Positions 1 through 5,929 of a stretch of DNA of 5,960 bases are shown piece after piece. A model generated the notes under the pieces. It was given only the letters and a program-made list of their open reading frames with translations. It was not told the origin of the DNA and searched no databases. Within the stretch, counting starts at the first letter, position 1, and the number at the start of each line of letters is the position of its first letter. A program made the position numbers and the translations under genes. The stretch is from NCBI GenBank assembly GCA_002502095.1, contig DAPJ01000017.1, forward strand, positions 1 through 5,960, given 5' to 3'. The DNA comes from Euryarchaeota archaeon UBA62 (GTDB taxonomy: Archaea; Thermoplasmatota; Poseidoniia; Poseidoniales; Thalassarchaeaceae).

Positions 1-732
1 CCATCCATAATGTGGATGACGATACCCAATGGAAGGGCGATAAGGTGGAGAGTCGTCCAAGTAGCTAGAAAAATGGGAATTCTAGAGAAAGGTACCGATC
101 CAAGGAAGGTAAATCTCGAAGGACTGATGCAGAGATACAGAGGGACTCCGGTTATCGAAGAGTCCCTAGAGAAGCTGTTTCATGAGAGAATGGATATTGA
201 GGGGACTCAAGACCTTCTTAGAGATATCAAGAATGGCGATGTTCAGGTCCATCAAACCCCGCCGGGAAGACTGGGCAGATCCCCTAGAGCGGAAATGGAC
301 TTACTACTTCCGGCTTGGAGCGATACTGAGATTCGTGAGAGGTTGGAAACCAGACTACTCAACGAAAGAGCCGTTCTTGTTTGTCTAAACTGCGGAGGAA
401 AAAGAAGGAGGAGAGTAGAGAGGATAGGCATTGTAGAGCCCTGTTCATCCTGCGGGGGCACCATGCAGGCTTGTGCTCCTGAGAGAATGGAGAAGATGCT
501 CGTGGAAAGGATAGGGAGTACAGATGAGAAAATTTCTGGAAGGGTACAGAGAAATGCTGAGCTTGTAAAAACACATGGTCAAGATGCAATATTATGCCTG
601 ATGGGAAGAGGTGTGGGAGAGGATACTGCAACTAGAATACTGAGAGGGCCACCTGGCGATAGGGTTAGATTACTCAGAGCAATCCACAACGCAGAGTTAC
701 AATATGCGAGGACAAGGCCATTCTGGCGCTAG
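1..732 (+). CDS. lhr: Lhr-family ATP-dependent helicase, C-terminal part (5' end outside window)
   Basis: The frame is open from base 1, with no stop before the window edge, so this is the last 243 codons of a longer gene; the ATG at 10 is internal. Lhr proteins are large superfamily 2 helicases that unwind nucleic acid with ATP and act in the cytoplasm in DNA repair or RNA metabolism. The helicase motor motifs lie upstream and are not visible. What is seen fits the Lhr C-terminal region: RYRGTPVIEE followed by an acidic/basic helical stretch (GTQDLLRDIKNGDVQV), then LCLNCG-like and CSSCG pairs forming CxxC-x16-CxxC (Cys125, 128, 145, 148 counted from the ATG at 10). Next comes the near-terminal LMGRGVGEDTATRIL block and the ending ARTRPFW, typical of a natural Lhr C-terminus. 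The four cysteines probably bind zinc (inference). The next gene starts 33 bases downstream on the same strand. Family call is fairly sure; the Lhr subgroup is not resolved. Confidence 0.82.
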   Translation, partial: PSIMWMTIPNGRAIRWRVVQVARKMGILEKGTDPRKVNLEGLMQRYRGTPVIEESLEKLFHERMDIEGTQDLLRDIKNGDVQVHQTPPGRLGRSPRAEMDLLLPAWSDTEIRERLETRLLNERAVLVCLNCGGKRRRRVERIGIVEPCSSCGGTMQACAPERMEKMLVERIGSTDEKISGRVQRNAELVKTHGQDAILCLMGRGVGEDTATRILRGPPGDRVRLLRAIHNAELQYARTRPFWR

Positions 733-765
733 AAACCCCTATCTCTGATATGCCTTCCCAAACAC

Positions 766-1317
766 ATGCTTGTAGGACTTACTGGGCGCAACGCCTCGGG
801 GAAAACTACAGTGGTAAACTGGTTCTCCTCGAAAGGAATCAGGACTACATCTTGCTCTGATTCCATAAGAAACTGGTTATCCGAACAGGGTATCCCTGAG
901 AGTAGGGATTCTCTAATTGAAGGAGGTAGGGAGCTTCGGCGAAGAGGAGGAGCGGGGGTACTAGCAGAAATGCTTCTAGCTGACCTAGACGGAGAAGACG
1001 CTGTGATAGACTCAATTAGAACTCCTGGGGAGGTCGAAGCATTGAGGCAAAGAAGTGATTTCATTCTAATTGAAATAAGAGCTGGCGTGGACTCCAGATG
1101 GAGCAGGTCACAGAGTCGGGGAAGGACTGGAGATCCAGACAAGAAGGAGACCTTCCTTGCCCAGGAGAAGTCTGAGGAGGTCGCTAAAGATGAGGCGGGG
1201 CAGGCCCTAAATGCTACAGCAGAGATGGCAGACATGGTAATTGTGAACGATGGTGAGCTCGATGATCTATACTCTGATCTGGATGATTTGTGGCTTAGGA
1301 TAACTAAACCTGTCTGA
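766..1317 (+). CDS. P-loop nucleotide-kinase-like protein (UPF0200 / dephospho-CoA-kinase-like fold)
   Basis: A 183-residue P-loop NTPase. The Walker A motif GRNASGKT lies at residues 7-14, right after a short hydrophobic strand (MLVGLT), which supports the ATG at 766. A second conserved block, VIDSIRTPGEVEALR (80-94), is followed by a strand LIEIRAG and an Arg-rich lid-like segment RWSRSQSRGRTGDP (111-124). The C-terminal part has an acidic helix, AGQALNATAEMADMVIVND (144-162), then GELDDLY. This order is that of small archaeal nucleotide-kinase-like proteins (UPF0200 type) and of the kinase-like domain N-terminal to some dCMP deaminases. The substrate is unknown; a nucleoside or nucleotide monophosphate is an inference. 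No ribosome-binding site is visible in the 33-base gap after lhr, so it may be co-transcribed or leaderless. Its last 14 bases overlap the 3' end of the opposing dCMP deaminase gene. True dephospho-CoA kinase is less likely. Confidence 0.78.
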   Translation: MLVGLTGRNASGKTTVVNWFSSKGIRTTSCSDSIRNWLSEQGIPESRDSLIEGGRELRRRGGAGVLAEMLLADLDGEDAVIDSIRTPGEVEALRQRSDFILIEIRAGVDSRWSRSQSRGRTGDPDKKETFLAQEKSEEVAKDEAGQALNATAEMADMVIVNDGELDDLYSDLDDLWLRITKPV

Positions 1318-1741
1318 CAGTGATATTCGCTTCCGACATCATTGACATTGCTATGGAGAAGTCCTCTTGCCACCTTTCTGGGATATCCAATACCTTGGGA
1401 AAAACTACTTCATTTACTCCCGCTTGAATCAATGATCTGGTACATCTAGAACAAGGTGGCCATGTAACGTAAGCAGTCGTTCCCTTGAGAGAAACACCGA
1501 CTCTAGCAGCATGCATAATAGCATTCTCTTCGGCATGACAGATCAGGGGGTACTTCTGAGAACGATCTGAAAGTCTGGTTTCATCATCCTTTATTCCCCT
1601 GGGGAATCCATTGAATCCAGTAGATCTAATCTCTCTATCATCACCTACAACCACGCAACCCACCTTCGTGGAGGGGTCTTTGCTCCACAATGAAATATGG
1701 CTGGCGAGCTCCAAGAACCTCTCATCCCACTTGTCCGCCAT
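1304..1741 (-). CDS. deoxycytidylate (dCMP) deaminase family protein
   Basis: A 145-residue zinc-dependent deaminase, expected to convert dCMP to dUMP, the substrate of thymidylate synthase, in the cytoplasm. The family signature is complete: STKVGCVVVGDD near residues 24-35, GFNGFPRG (42-49, matching the GYNG-type loop of dCMP deaminases), CHAEENAI (68-75, with zinc ligand His69 and catalytic Glu71) and WPPCSRC (94-100, with zinc ligands Cys97 and Cys100). Length suits a single-domain enzyme. The frame stays open upstream to an ATG at 1876, but the ATG at 1741 is preferred: MADKWDERFLELASHISLWSKDPSTKVG is the normal family N-terminus, GGTGAT lies just upstream, and the longer form would overlap the preceding gene by 125 bases. 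It is the last gene of a likely folC-membrane protein-deaminase operon, 10 bases after its neighbour. A related deaminase acting on another cytidine compound is possible but less likely. Confidence 0.9.
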   Translation of the reverse strand: MADKWDERFLELASHISLWSKDPSTKVGCVVVGDDREIRSTGFNGFPRGIKDDETRLSDRSQKYPLICHAEENAIMHAARVGVSLKGTTAYVTWPPCSRCTRSLIQAGVNEVVFPKVLDIPERWQEDFSIAMSMMSEANITVRQV

Positions 1742-1744
1742 GTA

Positions 1745-1750
1745 ATCACC
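1745..1750 (-). promoter_or_regulatory. ribosome-binding site GGTGAT for the dCMP deaminase
   Basis: Read on the minus strand the sequence is GGTGATTAC-ATG. GGTGAT is complementary to the ATCACC near the 3' end of 16S rRNA and sits three bases before the ATG at 1741. It lies in the 10-base gap after the stop codon of the upstream gene, so it fixes the start of the deaminase and fits translation of an internal operon gene. Confidence 0.7.
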
Positions 1751-1751
1751 A

Positions 1752-2072
1752 CTATCTCCCACCGGGTGGGTCGTTATCTCGGTTCGCCTCTGATCTATCC
1801 TCATCATACCCCTCCCATAGCTCTGGATTATTGTAACAATCAGGGTCGTCTTCGTCGGCCTGACCTCCATTATCATTGTCTATTCCATCGCCACAGTTTC
1901 CTGACGAGTCGATAGCCGAACCAAGGATATTTTCTCCGGCTTCTGTGGTTAGTAGAGCCATCAGTACGCCTGATAGGACGATTACCAAAGCTATCAGGAT
2001 TACCTTCGAGGCTGTATCTTTAGACTCTACAACCACCTTAATCTCAGGCCTAGGTTCACTCTTTTCGGACAT
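1752..2072 (-). CDS. small single-pass membrane protein with acidic DGxDND/cysteine motif
   Basis: A 106-residue protein of unknown function. Residues 1-21 are charged, with several lysines; 22-43 form one strongly hydrophobic segment (KVILIALVIVLSGVLMALL); the rest is very acidic and low in hydrophobic residues. By the positive-inside rule the N-terminus is cytoplasmic and the tail is outside. The tail carries CGDGIDNDNGG...DEDDPDC between Cys60 and Cys79, resembling the DGxDNDxDGxxDExDPxC repeats of secreted MopE-like, calcium- or metal-binding proteins. The third acidic position is Gly69 here, so binding may be altered. The two cysteines could form a disulfide outside the cell (inference). 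The ATG at 2072 follows the folC stop by 38 bases with no clear ribosome-binding site, and the stop lies 10 bases before the deaminase ATG. Membrane topology, composition bias and operon spacing support a real gene; the role is unknown. Confidence 0.75.
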   Translation of the reverse strand: MSEKSEPRPEIKVVVESKDTASKVILIALVIVLSGVLMALLTTEAGENILGSAIDSSGNCGDGIDNDNGGQADEDDPDCYNNPELWEGYDEDRSEANRDNDPPGGR

Positions 2073-2110
2073 TTGATGTATACCGAGGAGAGGTCATTGT
2101 ACTTGGCTTC

Positions 2111-3328
2111 TTAGTGGATAGTCATTATATCAATAGCGTCAAGCCCTCTACTGGAAATAATCTCTGACATGATTTCCCCGATAAGGTATATGCTCCCCAT
2201 AACCAGTAGATTTCCATGTCCATGGCGTGCAGTCATAACGCCATCAAGAAATGCCTCACGTGAGTCAACTATACATCTGGAGGATATGATACCTGGATAA
2301 TGTGAGTGTAGCATTTCTCTGAGTGAATTAGCCCTAGCTGATGGTTTCCTTCCATTCCTTATCTCTGTGAAGATGATCTTTGGCTTAGTCTTCTTAACTC
2401 TGATAGCCTCAGCTAAGGATTTGATCGAATCTTCGATCTCTTTCTTATCTATCATCGCAAACAGTATTACTTCGACTTCTTTGGTTTCTTCGATGTCGTT
2501 TGCAATACTCTCAGGGTTATGTGCGGCACTGAATTTTAGATCAATACCCTCAATCCACGAAGCTCCATAATTAGGGGATCTGCCCGGCCAAACACATTCA
2601 TATTCTGTGACGGGCCAACCAAGGTTCTCTGCAACTATTGATGTAATTGCCGAATATGCGTCCCACTTGGTCTGTTCTTTTTCCAATGTGACCCATACCA
2701 AATCTTCTCCAGCCTTTTCGCTAATTATTCTTTGAACGCCCATATCTTTAGGCTTGAGCGCGATTAGTGGACTTCCTTGTCGGTGGATTGCAACTTTCTC
2801 AGACGCTATTTCACCAATCGTCTGACCTAGATATTCTGAGTGGTCCATGGAGATAGTAGTCAATATAGCCAAATCAGCCTCTACTAGGATTGTTGCATCC
2901 AATCTCCCGCCCATTCCTGTTTCTATTATGGCCCTCTGAACTCCACATTCTCTGAACGCAACCATAGCAGCTAGAAATGTCGTTTCAAAAAATGTGGGGG
3001 AGCATGGCGGATGCTCTTCGGAAGCAATACGCACCTTCTCTATCGCATCATCGAATTGATCCGTTTCTATCGGTCTGCCATCAATTCTAATTCTCTCCTC
3101 AAGGAAGATAAGATGAGGTGAAGTAAACAATCCTGTCTTAACTCCATTTGCCGATGACATAGAGGATAATTGTGCACAGAGTGAGCCCTTTCCATTGGTA
3201 CCGGCGACGTGTATCGAAGGAAATGAGTACTGTGGGTTATCTAGTCTAGAGAGAATTTCCTTACAGTTATCCAGTCCTAGTTTGATACCTAGGCTGGCTC
3301 TCTGATCAAGCCATTCACGACTTCGCAT
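2111..3328 (-). CDS. folC: folylpolyglutamate synthase / dihydrofolate synthase (Mur ligase family)
   Basis: FolC ligates glutamate to dihydropteroate and/or folates using ATP, through an acyl-phosphate intermediate, in the cytoplasm. With the ATG at 3328 it has 405 residues, slightly short for the family (about 420-430). In order: GIKLGLDN near residues 14-21; P-loop HVAGTNGKGS (40-49); TSPHL (69-73); TFFETTFLAA (112-121); ETGMGGRLDAT (136-146); SMDHSEYLG (160-168, metal-binding His163); and ASEKVAI with Lys178, likely the carbamylated lysine. The C-terminal domain begins near WPGRSP (about 247) and has SAAHNPES (267-274), where the family normally has DGAHNP, so the usual Asp and Gly are replaced by Ser and Ala. 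The frame extends six codons to a TTG at 3346, but the ATG is the better start. It is first of three minus-strand genes; the dCMP deaminase at the end shares the link to thymidylate synthesis. Which of the two ligase activities it has cannot be told. Confidence 0.93.
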   Translation of the reverse strand: MRSREWLDQRASLGIKLGLDNCKEILSRLDNPQYSFPSIHVAGTNGKGSLCAQLSSMSSANGVKTGLFTSPHLIFLEERIRIDGRPIETDQFDDAIEKVRIASEEHPPCSPTFFETTFLAAMVAFRECGVQRAIIETGMGGRLDATILVEADLAILTTISMDHSEYLGQTIGEIASEKVAIHRQGSPLIALKPKDMGVQRIISEKAGEDLVWVTLEKEQTKWDAYSAITSIVAENLGWPVTEYECVWPGRSPNYGASWIEGIDLKFSAAHNPESIANDIEETKEVEVILFAMIDKKEIEDSIKSLAEAIRVKKTKPKIIFTEIRNGRKPSARANSLREMLHSHYPGIISSRCIVDSREAFLDGVMTARHGHGNLLVMGSIYLIGEIMSEIISSRGLDAIDIMTIH

Positions 3329-3402
3329 GGGACTTTCCTGCGCCAAAAGACGGTGGGCGCGTGCGGGTCAAGGTGATATGGCCCTTGAAGTTCGTGTATA
3401 CC
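3329..3402. promoter_or_regulatory. divergent intergenic region between folC and the presenilin-like gene
   Basis: This 74-base spacer must hold promoters for both divergent genes, but neither is clear. A weak TATA-like GTGATATGG (about 3373-3381) sits roughly 26 bases before the ATG at 3403, which would suit a leaderless transcript. GTATAC at 3396-3401 is palindromic and could serve the minus strand with a leader. A 5-bp inverted repeat, GCGCC (3340-3344) and GGCGC (3356-3360) around an 11-base loop, lies just upstream of the folC ATG. The spacer is GC-rich for a promoter region. Its regulatory role follows from gene orientation rather than from strong motifs. Confidence 0.4.
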
Positions 3403-4485
3403 ATGTCAGAGGGGGGCGCCACCGACTTACTAGCTGCAATGAGGGGGCAGTGGGCCTCTATGACGGGTATGGCGTTCATGTTTGTATCAACAATCCTGAT
3501 AGGACTTAGTGTACAGCCGATATACAATATTCCTGAAGCCAGAGCCTTTGGGGAAGAGGGGGCTTCCAAGGGTGCCTTCGTGGCCCTAGAGCTGGCAATG
3601 ATAGGCGTTTTCACCATAGTCATAATATGGTTAGCGAGAAGGGGTCTTGAGTTCTTCATCAAGGCAATCGTGCTTTTTGCACTTTGGATGAGTCTATTTT
3701 ACGCCGTACAGCCATATGTTGCTCTTGTTCTATATTTCCTAGGTTTGGACACGCTATTTGTTGTGGCTATACTATCAATAGCTATCAGTAGTGGTTCAAT
3801 TTACCTCTTACATATATTCCCTGAGTGGTATGTAGTGAACGGAGTAGGAATAATGGTAGGTGCTGGTGTAATAACACTCATTGGGGTTTCATTTGTACCA
3901 GTTCTGATAATTGGGTTCATGATTGCTGCCGCAATTTACGACTACTGGGCCGTGAACGGCAGTAAACACATGCTGGAATTGGCTGATACCATGATTGATC
4001 TCAAGCTCCCAGTCCTGCTTGTTGCTCCTAAGAATGCCGATTACTCATTCATCGAGGAGGATGATAGCGTGATGAGAGATAAGGAAATTGAGGTCACTAA
4101 GATGGACTGGGAGGATCCTGTTCCTCACATAAAAAATGAGGAAGGGCGGCCTACTAAGGGAAGGGATGCTCTCTTCATGGGCCTCGGAGATGTAATTTTC
4201 CCGGGCATGCTAGTCATCTCGTCAGTTTCATTTCTACCTCAAACTGGGGGGGAAGTGACTTACTTCAGTGCTTTTGGTGTAATGTATGCTGACTCCCTGA
4301 CAGTCGCTATGGGAACACTATTTGGGGGTCTTTTGGGCTATTTTGCCCTAATGACCCAAGTCGCTAGAGGAAAACCACAGGCTGGCCTTCCACTCCTTAA
4401 TGGAGGGTCCATTTTGGGCTATCTGGTTTCTGGATACATCGCTCTCGGAATTGATAATCTTTGGCAAGACATCACATTCTTCTGA
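3403..4485 (+). CDS. presenilin-like A22 family intramembrane aspartyl protease
   Basis: A 360-residue polytopic membrane protein with about nine hydrophobic segments, an archaeal relative of presenilin and signal peptide peptidase, which cut transmembrane helices inside the membrane. The catalytic signatures are all present: YD in AAAIYDYWAV (Tyr179, Asp180), GLGD in LFMGLGDVIFPG (Asp263), and GLPLLNGG (328-335) in place of the PAL-type motif. The two aspartates sit in predicted adjacent membrane helices, separated by a hydrophilic, acidic loop of about 50 residues (roughly 208-256), as in the family. The segment after YD (SKHMLELADTMIDLKLPVLLV) is also typical. The frame opens at a GTG at 3361, but the ATG at 3403 is preferred: it removes a poorly conserved, non-membrane stretch and leaves room for a promoter. 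The stop overlaps the serS start by one base, suggesting co-transcription. The natural substrate is unknown; remnant signal peptides or membrane anchors are a guess from the family. Confidence 0.88.
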   Translation: MSEGGATDLLAAMRGQWASMTGMAFMFVSTILIGLSVQPIYNIPEARAFGEEGASKGAFVALELAMIGVFTIVIIWLARRGLEFFIKAIVLFALWMSLFYAVQPYVALVLYFLGLDTLFVVAILSIAISSGSIYLLHIFPEWYVVNGVGIMVGAGVITLIGVSFVPVLIIGFMIAAAIYDYWAVNGSKHMLELADTMIDLKLPVLLVAPKNADYSFIEEDDSVMRDKEIEVTKMDWEDPVPHIKNEEGRPTKGRDALFMGLGDVIFPGMLVISSVSFLPQTGGEVTYFSAFGVMYADSLTVAMGTLFGGLLGYFALMTQVARGKPQAGLPLLNGGSILGYLVSGYIALGIDNLWQDITFF

Positions 4486-5825
4486 TGTTTTCTCCCGATT
4501 CCTTGAAAGTCAATAGGCCTGTCCTAGACCTGATTACAGTGCTGGACATTGCCATGTTTCGTGAGAATGCTGACATGATTAGGGCGGATCATGACAGAAG
4601 AGGAATCTCCCATGATTCAATAGATGAGATAATCAGATTAGATGAAGAATGGAGGAAGGCGCAGTACGATACCGATCAGATAAGGAGGGAAAGGAACTCC
4701 GCGGCGAAGGGGATTGCTGAAGCGAAAAAGTCAGGAGATGCCTCACGTGCTGAAGAGATTCTGTCGGAGGTCGCTGATCTCGGAGAGAGGATTGCAGAAC
4801 TGGGAGCCATGGCTGATGAGTGTCTGAGAAAGAGAGACGAGCTTAGGATGAGAGTTCCAAATATTCTACATCCAGACGTTCCAGTGGGAGAGGATGATCA
4901 GAAGAATACTCTTCACAGCCTCCATGGATCTAAGAGTGAGTTCGAATTTGAGGCCAGAAATCACAATGAGCTAATTGAGATGAATGGCTGGGTGGATCAA
5001 TCTAGAGGAGCCAAGGTAGCTGGAAGTAGATTCTACTTCATGCAGGGAGATCTAGCTAGAATGGAGATGGCGCTCCAGCAGTTTTCGGCGGACTTTCTCA
5101 TCAAGAGAGGTTACACGTTGGTACAACCTCCACTCATGATGAATCGAGATGCTTACGAAGGTGTGACCGACTTATCTGACTTTGAGACGGTAATGTACGG
5201 AATAGAGCCTGATAACTACTACCTGATTGCTACTAGCGAGCATCCTCTGACTGCAATGAGGATGGATGAGATAATCGAGCCTAACGAGCTACCTGTGAAG
5301 CTTGTAGGGGTCTCTCAATGCTTCAGAAGAGAGGTTGGTGCCCATGGACTCTCTGATAGAGGAATTTGGAGAGTACACCAATTCACTAAGATTGAGCAGA
5401 TAGTGGTATGTCATCCTGAGGAATCGTGGAATCATCATGAAGAGCTTCTAGAGAATGCCGTGGATCTCTGGGACAGTCTAGGTCTCCACTACAGAGTAGT
5501 GAACATATGTACTGGGGATATGGGCACTGTAGCTGCCAAGAAGTACGATTTGGAAGCATGGTTACCAGGCGCAGGATCCTACAAAGAAGTGGTCTCTTGC
5601 TCCAATTGCACGGACTACCAGGCAAATAGACTCAGGATGAGATATAGGACCAAAGAGGGTAATGAGGCAGTCCATACTCTCAATTCCACAGCAGTAGCTA
5701 CTAGTAGAGCACTTGTAGCGATAATGGAGCAGAACCAATTAGAGGACGGCAGAGTCTCGGTTCCTGAAGTCCTGAGGCCTTACATGGGTGGACAAGAAAT
5801 ATTGGAAAAACTCAGCAGCCTCTGA
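4485..5825 (+). CDS. serS: seryl-tRNA synthetase (common class II type)
   Basis: Charges tRNA-Ser (and tRNA-Sec where present) with serine using ATP, in the cytoplasm. Counted from the ATG at 4485 (446 residues), the N-terminal tRNA-binding arm is a charged antiparallel coiled coil at about 52-122. The catalytic domain has motif 1 (GYTLVQPPLMM, 209-219), the serine-site loop ATSEHPLTAM (249-258), motif 2 (CFRREVGAHG, 279-288, then RVHQFTKIEQ), KKYDLEAWLPG (352-362), SCSNCTDYQANRLRMRYR, and motif 3 with Arg408 in STAVATSRALVAIME. This is the widespread SerRS form, not the divergent methanogen type. Start choice is open. The ATG at 4485 overlaps the protease stop (TGATG) and implies translational coupling. 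A GTG at 4539 would give VLDIAMFREN, matching the usual MLDIxxFREN start and 428 residues. A TTG at 4461 is unlikely. No ribosome-binding site is seen at any of them. An AT-rich spacer follows. Confidence 0.95.
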   Translation: MFSPDSLKVNRPVLDLITVLDIAMFRENADMIRADHDRRGISHDSIDEIIRLDEEWRKAQYDTDQIRRERNSAAKGIAEAKKSGDASRAEEILSEVADLGERIAELGAMADECLRKRDELRMRVPNILHPDVPVGEDDQKNTLHSLHGSKSEFEFEARNHNELIEMNGWVDQSRGAKVAGSRFYFMQGDLARMEMALQQFSADFLIKRGYTLVQPPLMMNRDAYEGVTDLSDFETVMYGIEPDNYYLIATSEHPLTAMRMDEIIEPNELPVKLVGVSQCFRREVGAHGLSDRGIWRVHQFTKIEQIVVCHPEESWNHHEELLENAVDLWDSLGLHYRVVNICTGDMGTVAAKKYDLEAWLPGAGSYKEVVSCSNCTDYQANRLRMRYRTKEGNEAVHTLNSTAVATSRALVAIMEQNQLEDGRVSVPEVLRPYMGGQEILEKLSSL

Positions 5826-5867
5826 ATATATGGAAATCAGACAATGTCACTGGATTATGAGATATAA

Positions 5868-5894
5868 TAATAATTTCTGTTTTCCTAATTATTA
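5868..5894. repeat. 8-bp perfect inverted repeat in AT-rich spacer
   Basis: TAATAATT (5868-5875) and AATTATTA (5887-5894) are perfect inverted copies around an 11-base pyrimidine-rich loop, TCTGTTTTCCT. It lies 43 bases after the serS stop and ends one base before the TATA-like element at 5896. It could be an operator next to the promoter, or part of the serS 3' end, since the loop is T-rich and archaeal termination often uses oligo-T. Because the arms contain only A and T, chance is also possible in this AT-rich stretch. Confidence 0.45.
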
Positions 5895-5895
5895 G

Positions 5896-5907
5896 TTTAT
5901 TTTAAAA
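5896..5907 (+). promoter_or_regulatory. TATA-like promoter element
   Basis: TTTATTTTAAAA stands out in the spacer and is centred about 28 bases before the ATG at 5930. That is the spacing expected when transcription starts at or next to the start codon, as in leaderless archaeal mRNAs. There is no ribosome-binding site before that ATG, which fits. The element would make the next gene a separate transcription unit from serS. Confidence 0.5.
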
Positions 5908-5929
5908 TGCTATTAATTTGCGCCAAGGC

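Noticed and set aside
359..631. Minus-strand frames opposite lhr (252-464 and 359-631)
   Set aside because: Low-complexity Ser/Leu/Phe/Pro translations, mirror images of Arg/Glu-rich helicase coding sequence.
766..1317. Calling the P-loop protein dephospho-CoA kinase (coaE)
   Set aside because: The Walker A region fits, but VIDSIRTPGEVEALR and the C-terminal pattern fit UPF0200/deaminase-linked kinase-like proteins better.
729..1373. A 214-residue minus-strand frame opposite the P-loop gene
   Set aside because: It is longer than the real gene but is Ser/Leu/Arg-rich, has no recognisable motif, and is antisense to a clear Walker A protein.
1742..1876. N-terminal extension of the dCMP deaminase up to an ATG at 1876
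   Set aside because: The added residues are unlike the family, overlap the membrane-protein gene by 125 bases, and the ATG at 1741 has a GGTGAT site directly before it.
3329..3346. TTG start six codons upstream for folC
   Set aside because: An ATG is available at 3328 and the extra six residues add nothing recognisable.
3361..3402. GTG start 14 codons upstream for the presenilin-like gene
   Set aside because: The extra residues do not look conserved, and using it would leave little room for a promoter between it and folC; the ATG at 3403 is simpler.
3378..3509. Short plus-strand frame MALEVRVYHV... just after AGGTGAT
   Set aside because: It overlaps the presenilin-like gene in another frame, the ribosome-binding-like site has no spacing to its ATG, and the product has no membrane or domain features.
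5386..5625. 79-residue minus-strand frame inside serS
   Set aside because: Antisense to the conserved SerRS catalytic domain, with no motif of its own.
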